Positions 1 through 6,855 of a stretch of DNA of 11,391 nt are shown here, one piece after another. Below the pieces are notes generated by a model, which was not told the DNA's origin, ran no database searches, and saw nothing but the letters and a program-made list of their open reading frames with translations. The number at the start of each line of letters is the position of its first letter. Position 1 is the stretch's first letter. The stretch comes from Flavobacterium psychrophilum (lineage in GTDB: Bacteria > Bacteroidota > Bacteroidia > Flavobacteriales > Flavobacteriaceae). The translations under genes were made by a program, and so were the position numbers. The stretch lies in contig CAMAWK010000063.1 of assembly GCA_945861915.1 (NCBI GenBank), positions 1 to 11,391 of the forward strand, read 5' to 3'.

Positions 1-109
1 TAATTTCTAATGAATCATAAATTTTTGGAAGTTCAACATCTTTTCCGTTGAAAACTACATCGACCACTGGTCCGATGATTTGGGCAACTTTTCCTATTAC
101 TTTTGACAT
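1..109 (-). CDS. atpD: F1F0 ATP synthase subunit beta, N-terminal fragment (partial)
   Basis: This is the first 36 codons of the catalytic beta subunit of the F1 ATPase. It starts at an ATG read from 109 on the minus strand, and the rest lies beyond the left edge. The peptide begins MSKVIGKVAQIIGPVVDVVF and continues with a segment containing LPKIYDSLEI. This is the conserved beta-barrel start of F1 beta, with its G-x-V-x-Q-I-I-G-P-V-V-D-V-x-F pattern. The nucleotide-binding domain is not in the window. In the complex, beta subunits alternate with alpha and catalyse ATP synthesis on the cytoplasmic side of the inner membrane. No other ATP synthase gene lies upstream: the neighbour on that side is an unrelated lipoprotein gene behind a terminator. 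This matches the known Bacteroidota arrangement in which atpD-atpC is separate from the main atp operon. The identification rests on 36 residues but is distinctive. Confidence 0.95.
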   Translation of the reverse strand, partial: MSKVIGKVAQIIGPVVDVVFNGKDVELPKIYDSLEI

Positions 110-304
110 TGCTTATGTATTTATTAAATAGCTATTCGAGTTTATGAAGAACAACTAATCGAATGAAATCGACTGGATGTTTTTTCAGTGGGCAAAGGTA
201 ATTTTTTAAAATATAAAAATCAATACTTTTTTTCAAAAAATGAATCAGTTTTTTATAGAATTGTTTACAAACAGTCTTTAAATCAAGAAAAATACTTGTA
301 AAAC
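110..304. other. Intergenic region: atpD leader and promoter
   Basis: This AT-rich stretch separates the atpD start from the terminator of the preceding unit. It holds the atpD promoter at 193-223 and an apparent leader of about 80 nt. The leader contains a short direct repeat, TCGATT-TCAT-TCGATT on the minus strand, but no stable hairpin, riboswitch or small gene that I can support. The 60-codon open frame on the minus strand here has low-complexity composition, and the promoter sits inside it. Confidence 0.6.
193..223 (-). promoter_or_regulatory. Bacteroidota-type promoter of atpD
   Basis: Read on the minus strand, TTG at 223-221 is followed after 20 nt by TACCTTTG at 200-193. This fits the Bacteroidota housekeeping promoter (TTG/TTTG, 19-21 nt spacer, TAnnTTTG). 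The spacer is almost pure A/T. Transcription should start about 4-6 nt past the -7 box, near 188, giving a leader of roughly 80 nt before the atpD start codon. The core AATTACCTTTGCCCA is identical over 15 nt to a site just before panD. Confidence 0.7.
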
Positions 305-332
305 AAAAAACCACCCGTGGTGACGGATGGTT
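305..332 (-). terminator. Intrinsic terminator after the SGNH lipoprotein gene
   Basis: On the minus strand a 10-bp stem pairs AACCATCCGT (332-323) with ACGGGTGGTT (318-309) around a CACC loop. One pair is a G-U wobble, and a run of six T from 310 to 305 follows. The wobble forms only in the minus-strand RNA; the plus-strand copy would have an A-C mismatch. That supports a minus-strand terminator. It lies 24 nt past the stop codon of the SGNH gene and insulates it from atpD. Confidence 0.8.
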
Positions 333-356
333 CTTTGAAAAATAAAATGATGTTTT

Positions 357-1829
357 TTAAAAGTTTGCTGCATCTCTTGGAAATAATATTCTATAATTTC
401 CAAGATTTACGCCATTCAGGTTAGAACCGTACTTTTCGTTTATTTTTTTCAAAAATTCGTTTGCAATCAAAGCATAGCCTCTTGGTGTTGGATGAAATCC
501 ATCCAAAGAAAATGCACCGCCAGTAGCGAACACAGTATTTAAAGTAAAATTGTTAGCTGTAATTCCAGTAGTTGCTAATTGACCCATCAATGACTTTGCA
601 TCTACAATTGCTAAATTATTTGTTACTGCTGCAGCTTCAATTGTAGTGTTATAAGCATCCGTTGCTGTTTTAAGCTCTGAAATTTCGTTTTTAGAAAGTA
701 CCCACTTATCCGCTAAAGGAACTGAAACGCCATTGATTTTTGTTGGGTCACCTCCAACAGTAGTACCTATCACTGCACTTGCAGGTAAAACAAGCAAATC
801 TTCTGCGGTTGCTTGACGCATACTTACTAAGGCTGGATTAATTCCAGTTAAATTGGTAAGGTATTCATCAAAAATTACAACTGCATTGCCCGCACCAGCT
901 CTAAAAGTTATTGTTCTTTTTGCGATCTCAGCATCAGCTGCAACTCTTGTTATCCTATCCGTTGAGACCAAAAAGTTAAAAGCTTGTATTATTCCTGCGT
1001 TATAGGCACCATAGGCCGCAAGACTATTAAGTTGAGTAACAGTTGCAGCATCTAATGGTACTGGATTATAAGGAACAGTAGTGAAATGAGGAAGAGAGTT
1101 TACATAAGGAATATTTGCAACTACTCCTTTGCGACCTCCAGCTGCCATTTGCGAAGCAATAGAATTATAAGCCCCATTAAATGTGGCTGTTGGAGTAATT
1201 GGATTTGTTCCATCCCCACCACTTAGTGCATATCCTAACACATCGTTTCCACCAATCCATAGTGAAAAGAAAGTAGGTGTTTGTGCCAATGCATCAGCCA
1301 CAACTGTCGTCATTGGATTGGATGCAAATCTAGCAAAATAAGGATTCCCTGCAGAACTTCCATAACCAGCAAATTCTAAATGGATACATTTTGCTCCCGG
1401 AATTCCCATATTATTAAAACTTCCAGTCAATTTATCTGAAATGGATGTTCCAGAAATTCCTGTAACTGGAAGAGGCGCTCTTCCATTAAAATATAATCTT
1501 GGTCCAAATTGTGGAATTTGTGCTCCACCTAATGAAAATCCTCCTGTATTATCAGCCATGAATGGTGTAGTAAATTCACCTCCACCTACAAGTGCAAATT
1601 GTTGTGCCAAAATATTAGGATACGCTCCTTTTTGACCTTCGATAAACAAGGCTCCATCCGAAAAACCTGCTGCAAAAGAATCTCCAAGTGCCACATAGTT
1701 TGAAAAATCGGCTGTTCCCGCAGTCAATGGCAACCCATCTGTTGAATCGTATGTTGTAACTATTTCGTCGTCATTACAAGCTATAAAGGTTAACGAAACC
1801 AATATTAGCCATTTTATATTTTTTATCAT
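357..1829 (-). CDS. SGNH/GDSL-family hydrolase, outer-membrane lipoprotein
   Basis: This 490-residue predicted lipoprotein has an SGNH-hydrolase catalytic core. Residues 1-17 form a short signal peptide ending in the lipobox TFIAC. Cys18 is the lipidation site, followed by NDDE, an acidic patch resembling the lipoprotein export signal that sends Bacteroidota lipoproteins to the cell surface. The family blocks are present in order: GDS at 49-51 (nucleophile Ser51), a Gly-containing block near 139-146 (NNMGIPGA), GGND at 193-196 (oxyanion Asn195) and DGFH at 443-446 (Asp443, His446). The protein is about twice the length of a simple GDSL esterase because some 245 residues separate the GGND and DGFH blocks. 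The family cleaves esters of lipids or acylated sugars; the substrate cannot be read from the sequence. It starts 28 nt after the TonB receptor stop codon, so the two are probably co-transcribed and act together at the outer membrane. Catalytic class is confident; surface exposure and partnership are inference. Confidence 0.9.
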   Translation of the reverse strand: MIKNIKWLILVSLTFIACNDDEIVTTYDSTDGLPLTAGTADFSNYVALGDSFAAGFSDGALFIEGQKGAYPNILAQQFALVGGGEFTTPFMADNTGGFSLGGAQIPQFGPRLYFNGRAPLPVTGISGTSISDKLTGSFNNMGIPGAKCIHLEFAGYGSSAGNPYFARFASNPMTTVVADALAQTPTFFSLWIGGNDVLGYALSGGDGTNPITPTATFNGAYNSIASQMAAGGRKGVVANIPYVNSLPHFTTVPYNPVPLDAATVTQLNSLAAYGAYNAGIIQAFNFLVSTDRITRVAADAEIAKRTITFRAGAGNAVVIFDEYLTNLTGINPALVSMRQATAEDLLVLPASAVIGTTVGGDPTKINGVSVPLADKWVLSKNEISELKTATDAYNTTIEAAAVTNNLAIVDAKSLMGQLATTGITANNFTLNTVFATGGAFSLDGFHPTPRGYALIANEFLKKINEKYGSNLNGVNLGNYRILFPRDAANF

Positions 1830-1857
1830 GATATTTATATTTTATTTGATGATTTAT

Positions 1858-4731
1858 TTAAGGTGTAATTGTCCAAGAAACGAAATATTGTTGTCCGATA
1901 AGTCCAGCTCCTAATACTTGACCGTATTCTTTACCACCAATATTTGTTGCTCCTACTTTGATAATTGATTTCAATTGAGTCAAGTTGTAATTGGCTTGCA
2001 TGTCAATAACGGTAGCCTCACTAATAGTTCCGTCAGCAAAAGTAGATTCCCATCGGTATTCTGAATTCCATCTTCCGCTAACCGAAACACCCAAATTTTT
2101 AAATAATTTATCATTTCCTAAAGAGGCTTTAAATCTGTGTTTTGGTGTATTAAAACTAGCTTCAAAGTCAGGATCTTTTGCTTGATCAAAATCAAACTGA
2201 GAATAGTTATAATTGGCACTAAGCTCATAATTTTTATATACTTTTTTAGAAAGTCCTAAACCTACTCCCAATGATTTAACGGTTAGACTTGTATTGGTGT
2301 AAATTTGATACGTTCTAACATCTCTGTTTACAAGAGCTGCAGCAGCAGAAGAGGTTGAAAGATCTGTCGGATTGGTTTCAGCATCCCCATAATAAGGAGT
2401 TACTACATTAAATCCACCAATAAAGTCATTATAAATATTATAATATCCATTAATATCAAGAGCAAATCCTTTAAGGTTTCCTCTATATCCTAAGTCAAAA
2501 GCTTTAACTTCTTCGGGTTTTACTAATGGTGTTTTGGCTTTTACTAATAGGGCAGCGGCATTGGCTAAACCCGATGGTGTTGCAGGTCCTGATCTGTAAG
2601 CAGCATCAAAAGCGTTGTATGATCTTTCTGTAAAAGAGTTTTCGTAAGCATCACGACCCGATAATGTAATTGTACCTGTTGAACCAATTCCTAGCACAGT
2701 TTGTCCAGCGGCAGATATTTCATTATTATTTGCAGCATCGCCACCTCTAACTTCAGTAAAACGGTCTAAATTGTCAGGAGCCGAACCTACCAATGCTCTT
2801 GGTCCAATATCGAATCCTATGTATTGATCTTGTGTAGTTGGGTTACGAAAACCTGTTTGGAAAGAGCCTCTAAAATTATGATTTTTTTGTTCATCGGCAG
2901 AATATACAAACGATAGTCTAGGAGAATAATTCCCATCGAAATTCTTCGCTTTATCATATCGGATAGAAGCCGTAAGTTTTAATTTATCATTCATCAATTT
3001 TTTCTGTGCTTGCGTATAAATTCCGTACTCATTGTATTTAATAGCTCCTATATCATCGGTATAAATTCGACCAAATGAATTCAAATCATACACTCTGTAT
3101 GAACCCCCAACCTGAATTTCTACAGGTTTAATGATGTCTCTAAAGTTATAATTGGCATCTGAATGATAAATATGTGAGTTATCTACTAATTTTGATCCTG
3201 TCAACACATCTGGATCTGCAATTACTTTGTCAAATGCTTGTTTAAATGCAGGGGTTCCAGGAATTAATCTTCCTGTATCAGCAACTCCTCTTGCATAAGC
3301 ATGTGCTTGTGATGGCAATGTACCAACTCCAGGAACTGCGCCAAGTGTAGCTGCGCCATAAGCTGCACCATATTCCCCAAACCATTGTTTATCTGATTTC
3401 CAAGCTCTGTTAATATTCAAGGCTGTAAAAGTCATATCGTATGATTTTCCACCATCTTCTGTGGTAGTGTATCCTCTAAGAAAGAAATTTTTCCCTTTAA
3501 ATTCAATTTTATGTTGTTGCATAAAAAAGTCATTCAAATTATAACGACTTGCTCCTTGATAAATCGAGTTACCAAAACCAAATTTAGATTGCCATATAAT
3601 TTCAATGTCTTTCAAATTTTCAGTATTTGCCCAAGGTTTAAAGTGTAATGAGAAATCGATTTTGGCATTTTTAACTAAACTTTCGGTCAAATCTGTTTCT
3701 TTGTAACCAGTTCTTGTAATGTCAATATTAGGTAAAATATTATAAGCTGATGAGCCAAATGCGTTTCTGTTTTTAAGATTCAAAAAAGCCTCATCACCAT
3801 ACACATTGATACCATTATAACTTGGGTCGTTTCTATTTCTTCCAGCTACATACAAATCATTTTCATTTGTAGCATACCAATCGGTTCCTTGGAAGTAGCT
3901 AAAATTCGCTTTGGCTGCAAAATGAGGCGTAAATGCTTTGGCTGCTCTTACACCATAATCATAAAAATCATTCGTTCCTGCCGCTTTTTGACTTGTATTT
4001 CCGTATTTAGCGTATGCCGTAATTCCTTGATTAGTAAAAGGGCTTTGGCTCGTCATGAACAAAATACCATTGAATGCATTGGCACCATATAAAGCAGAAG
4101 AGGCTCCAGGAAGTAATTCCACACTTTGAACATCTATCTCAGATACACCAATCAAATTTCCTAATACAAAATTTAATAAGGGAGAAGAATTGTCCATTCC
4201 ATCTACTAATTGTAAAAATCGAGTGTTAGCAACTGTAGCAAATCCACGAGTGTTAATGGATTTAAATGACAAACTACTAGTATTAAATTGCACTTCTTTT
4301 AGATTTTCTAAGCCATCATAAAAAGAAGGAGCTGCTGCTTTTTTAATGTCTTTTATTGTAAATCTTTCGATAGTTACAGGGGATTCCCTGATTCTTTCAG
4401 GAGCTCTAGAAGCAGAAATTACTACTTCATCTAATTTTGTTTCTTCATCAGAAAGAATAACATTAACTGACTGTTTGTTTGTAACAATGTCTACTTTTTT
4501 TGATTCGCTTCCTATTGCTGTAATTTCAATTACAAAAGGTAGTTTTTTTGATGAATTCAAAATAAATTTTCCATCATTATCAGATACTGTTCCCTCAGAA
4601 CTTCCAACAATGGTAATGTTGGCTCCAGGAATTGGTTGGTTGTTACCGTTAGTAACTGAACCCGAAATTGAATTTTGAGCAAAAGTTAGGCTGCAAAAAA
4701 ACAATGACATAATAAAATAGTACATCTTCAT
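1858..4731 (-). CDS. TonB-dependent outer-membrane receptor with carboxypeptidase-regulatory-like domain
   Basis: This is a 957-residue outer-membrane transporter powered by TonB-ExbBD. I chose the ATG at 4731 because it gives a normal signal peptide (MKMYYFIM then a hydrophobic stretch, cleavage after TFAQ near residue 19). The frame is open to 4761, but that adds ten polar residues before the signal. Residues about 21-100 form a CarboxypepD_reg-like domain (ISGSVTNGNNQPIPGANITI, then a GTVSDNDGKF turn). A TonB-box-like DEVVISASR lies near 101-109. The plug follows, with its conserved late segment VELLPGASSALYGANAFNGI near 204-223. The remaining ~730 residues are aromatic-rich alternating strands of a 22-strand barrel, ending YFVSWTITP. 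No SusD homologue is adjacent, so it is not a classical SusCD pair. The next gene is an SGNH lipoprotein. The ligand is unknown; a product of the hydrolase is one reasonable guess. Confidence 0.92.
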   Translation of the reverse strand: MKMYYFIMSLFFCSLTFAQNSISGSVTNGNNQPIPGANITIVGSSEGTVSDNDGKFILNSSKKLPFVIEITAIGSESKKVDIVTNKQSVNVILSDEETKLDEVVISASRAPERIRESPVTIERFTIKDIKKAAAPSFYDGLENLKEVQFNTSSLSFKSINTRGFATVANTRFLQLVDGMDNSSPLLNFVLGNLIGVSEIDVQSVELLPGASSALYGANAFNGILFMTSQSPFTNQGITAYAKYGNTSQKAAGTNDFYDYGVRAAKAFTPHFAAKANFSYFQGTDWYATNENDLYVAGRNRNDPSYNGINVYGDEAFLNLKNRNAFGSSAYNILPNIDITRTGYKETDLTESLVKNAKIDFSLHFKPWANTENLKDIEIIWQSKFGFGNSIYQGASRYNLNDFFMQQHKIEFKGKNFFLRGYTTTEDGGKSYDMTFTALNINRAWKSDKQWFGEYGAAYGAATLGAVPGVGTLPSQAHAYARGVADTGRLIPGTPAFKQAFDKVIADPDVLTGSKLVDNSHIYHSDANYNFRDIIKPVEIQVGGSYRVYDLNSFGRIYTDDIGAIKYNEYGIYTQAQKKLMNDKLKLTASIRYDKAKNFDGNYSPRLSFVYSADEQKNHNFRGSFQTGFRNPTTQDQYIGFDIGPRALVGSAPDNLDRFTEVRGGDAANNNEISAAGQTVLGIGSTGTITLSGRDAYENSFTERSYNAFDAAYRSGPATPSGLANAAALLVKAKTPLVKPEEVKAFDLGYRGNLKGFALDINGYYNIYNDFIGGFNVVTPYYGDAETNPTDLSTSSAAAALVNRDVRTYQIYTNTSLTVKSLGVGLGLSKKVYKNYELSANYNYSQFDFDQAKDPDFEASFNTPKHRFKASLGNDKLFKNLGVSVSGRWNSEYRWESTFADGTISEATVIDMQANYNLTQLKSIIKVGATNIGGKEYGQVLGAGLIGQQYFVSWTITP

Positions 4732-4760
4732 TTGGTTATAATTTTGTTGATTAATTAGCA

Positions 4761-4768
4761 CTAAAGTA
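4761..4768 (-). promoter_or_regulatory. Weak candidate -7 box for the TonB receptor operon
   Basis: TACTTTAG on the minus strand matches TAnnTTTG at all but one position and lies 29 nt before the chosen start codon. No convincing TTG/TTTG lies at the right spacing upstream, so this is tentative. It is recorded because no better promoter match was found between the receptor gene and the glmS terminator. Confidence 0.25.
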
Positions 4769-4900
4769 CAATTATTAATTTAAAATCATAAAAAATAAAG
4801 TAAATTTTTTAAACATAAATCAATTAAAACTCAATAAAACAACAATAATTAAAAAGGCGTTTTTGCAGATTTCTTAACAATTTAATAACAATAATAAAAA

Positions 4901-4918
4901 TACTATGCGCACATAGTA
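4901..4918. repeat. Perfect 7-bp inverted repeat (possible operator)
   Basis: TACTATG and CATAGTA are exact reverse complements separated by CGCA. The element lies about 170 nt upstream of the receptor start codon and about 33 nt past the glmS terminator hairpin. It has no adjoining T-run, so it does not look like a terminator. An operator for a dimeric regulator is possible but unproven. Confidence 0.4.
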
Positions 4919-4950
4919 AAATGTTTTTGAAATATTCAAAAAAACACAAT

Positions 4951-4980
4951 AAAAAAAGCGAGAATAATTCTCGCTTTTTT
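4951..4980 (-). terminator. Intrinsic terminator after glmS (symmetrical)
   Basis: A perfect 7-bp stem, GCGAGAA at 4958-4964 with TTCTCGC at 4968-4974, encloses a 3-nt loop. It is flanked by seven A on one side (4951-4957) and six T on the other (4975-4980). Read on the minus strand it ends in a T7 tract 21 nt after the glmS stop codon, as expected for rho-independent termination. The flanking A/T runs would also let it work on the plus strand, where no gene needs it. Confidence 0.9.
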
Positions 4981-5001
4981 GTTGATATTTTTTTTAATTA
5001 T

Positions 5002-6846
5002 TTATTCTACTGTTACCGATTTTGCTAAATTTCGAGGCTGATCTACATTGCATTTTCTCATTACTGCAATGTGATAGGATAATAATTGTAATGGAATTGT
5101 AGTAATTAATGGCGATAATGCATCTGAAGTTTCGGGGATTTCTATCACATAATCGGCTAGTTCACGAACTTGAGTGTCTCCTTTTGTTACCACCGCAACA
5201 ATAATTCCGCTTCGAGATTTAATTTCTTGAATATTACTTACTATTTTATCGTAATGGCCTTGCTTTGGCGCAACTACTACCACAGGCATGTGTTCGTCAA
5301 TTAAGGCAATTGGACCATGTTTCATCTCGGCGGCAGGATAGCCTTCGGCATGGATATAAGAGATTTCTTTTAGTTTCAAGGCACCTTCTAGTGCAACTGG
5401 AAAATTATACCCTCTTCCCAAGTATAAACAATTATTTGAATCCTTAAAAACAGAAGCAATCTCTTTTGCCTTGTCATTCGAATCCAAAGCCTCTTTTACT
5501 TTTTCAGGTATAATTTCAAGTTCTAATAAATATTTATGAAAATCAGTATGAGATAATGTTCCTTTGGCTTTAGCCAATCTCAAAGCTATCATCGTTAGCA
5601 CTGTTATTTGAGTTGTAAAAGCTTTTGTAGAAGCAACTCCTATTTCGGGTCCAGCATGTGTATAAGCACCTGCATGACTTTCTCTTGATATTGAAGAGCC
5701 CACTACGTTACAAACTCCAAAAACAAAAGCTCCTTTTTCTTTGGCTAATTTTATTGCAGCCATAGTATCCGCTGTTTCTCCAGATTGAGATATAGCAATT
5801 AGTACATCCTTACTATTAATTATTGGATTTCTATATCTAAATTCAGAGGCATATTCTACCTCAACAGAGATTCTAGCAAATTCTTCAATAATGTATTCGG
5901 CTACTAAACCTGCATGCCAAGAGGTGCCGCACGCCACAATAATAATCCTGTCGGCATTTAGAAACTTTTCGAGGTGATCTTCAATTCCAGACATTTTAAT
6001 TATTCCTTCATTTGCATGAAGTCTTCCACGGTATGTGTCTTTAATTACACTTGGTTGCTCGAATATTTCTTTCAACATAAAGTGATCGTAGCCTCCTTTT
6101 TCAATTTGCTCCAAATTCATTTGAAGTTCTTGAATATAAGGATCAACTAAGGTATCATCTTTAATTTTTCTAACTTTTATGGGTTTGTGTAATCTAATAA
6201 CAGCTACTTCACCGTCTTCTAAATATACCGCATTCGACGTGTATTCTATAAATGGAGAAGCATCAGAGGCGATGAAATATTCTCCTTCGCCTATTCCAAT
6301 AGCTAACGGACTTCCTAATCGAGCTACTACAATTTCGTCTGGATTTTTTTTGTCAAAAACAGCAATAGCATAAGCACCTACCACTTGATTTAAAGCTACT
6401 TGAACGGCTTTCCCTAACTTGAAATTTTCTTTCTTTTGAATTTCTTCAATCAAATTCACCAATACTTCAGTATCTGTATCCGATTGAAAAGTGTAGCCAC
6501 GTTTTATTAACTCAACCTTTAGAGGTGCGTAATTTTCTATAATTCCATTATGTATGATAGCCAAATCGCCAGAGTTAGAAAAGTGAGGATGCGAATTCAC
6601 ATCATTTGGAACTCCGTGAGTTGCCCAACGCGTGTGCCCAATTCCGATGGTTCCATTTACAGCAATTTCTTTTGACTTTTCTTCCAGGTCAGATACTTTC
6701 CCTTTTGTTTTTGCCAATTTCATATCGCTTCCGTCATACAACATCACACCGGCACTGTCATAGCCTCTGTATTCCAATCTTTTTAGCCCTTTTATAACAA
6801 TAGGAAAGGCCTCTCTATAACCAATATATCCAACAATTCCACACAT
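5002..6846 (-). CDS. glmS: Glutamine--fructose-6-phosphate aminotransferase (isomerizing)
   Basis: GlmS converts fructose-6-phosphate and glutamine to glucosamine-6-phosphate, the first committed step of UDP-GlcNAc synthesis for peptidoglycan and LPS; it is cytoplasmic. At 614 residues it is the usual length (E. coli 609). The N-terminal class II glutaminase domain (about 2-240) begins MCGIVGYIG, so Cys2 becomes the N-terminal nucleophile after Met removal. It also shows HTRWATHG at 71-78, HNGIIENY at 99-106 and SDTDTEV at 122-128. Two SIS sugar-isomerase domains follow, with ACGTSWHAG at 305-313, SQSGETADT at 353-361, GVASTKAFT at 403-411 and LKEISYIHAEGY at 492-503. The C-terminal tail DQPRNLAKSVTVE carries the conserved active-site Lys. 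Every key motif is intact. The start codon lies 9 nt after the stop of the DUF4270 lipoprotein gene, so it is the last gene of a three-gene operon. No glmS ribozyme or separate promoter can fit in that gap. Confidence 0.98.
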   Translation of the reverse strand: MCGIVGYIGYREAFPIVIKGLKRLEYRGYDSAGVMLYDGSDMKLAKTKGKVSDLEEKSKEIAVNGTIGIGHTRWATHGVPNDVNSHPHFSNSGDLAIIHNGIIENYAPLKVELIKRGYTFQSDTDTEVLVNLIEEIQKKENFKLGKAVQVALNQVVGAYAIAVFDKKNPDEIVVARLGSPLAIGIGEGEYFIASDASPFIEYTSNAVYLEDGEVAVIRLHKPIKVRKIKDDTLVDPYIQELQMNLEQIEKGGYDHFMLKEIFEQPSVIKDTYRGRLHANEGIIKMSGIEDHLEKFLNADRIIIVACGTSWHAGLVAEYIIEEFARISVEVEYASEFRYRNPIINSKDVLIAISQSGETADTMAAIKLAKEKGAFVFGVCNVVGSSISRESHAGAYTHAGPEIGVASTKAFTTQITVLTMIALRLAKAKGTLSHTDFHKYLLELEIIPEKVKEALDSNDKAKEIASVFKDSNNCLYLGRGYNFPVALEGALKLKEISYIHAEGYPAAEMKHGPIALIDEHMPVVVVAPKQGHYDKIVSNIQEIKSRSGIIVAVVTKGDTQVRELADYVIEIPETSDALSPLITTIPLQLLSYHIAVMRKCNVDQPRNLAKSVTVE

Positions 6847-6855
6847 AATTTTAGG

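Larger units (their letters stand above)
4732..4950. other. Intergenic region upstream of the TonB receptor gene
   Basis: About 220 nt of very AT-rich DNA lies between the receptor start and the glmS terminator. It contains the weak -7 candidate at 4761-4768 and the perfect inverted repeat at 4901-4918. No open frame or structured RNA is evident. Confidence 0.5.

Noticed and set aside
132..314. 60-codon minus-strand open frame between the SGNH gene and atpD
   Set aside because: It is Phe/Lys/Leu-rich low-complexity sequence from AT-rich DNA, it contains the atpD promoter, and it begins inside the terminator hairpin.
4346..4678. 110-codon plus-strand open frame inside the TonB receptor gene
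   Set aside because: It lies wholly antisense to the carboxypeptidase-regulatory-like and plug domains, has no recognisable domain, and no promoter precedes it.
4732..4761. Ten-residue upstream extension of the TonB receptor
   Set aside because: It would put polar residues (LINQQNYNQ) ahead of a complete signal peptide. The ATG at 4731 gives a normal secreted N-terminus.
4851..4864. A5-GGCG-T5 element as a terminator or hairpin
   Set aside because: The stem would be A-T pairs only around a GGCG loop. It is too weak, and the glmS terminator at 4951-4980 already serves this junction.
6847..6855. A glmS ribozyme or riboswitch ahead of glmS
   Set aside because: Only 9 nt separate glmS from the DUF4270 gene, so there is no room. 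The ribozyme is known from Gram-positive bacteria.
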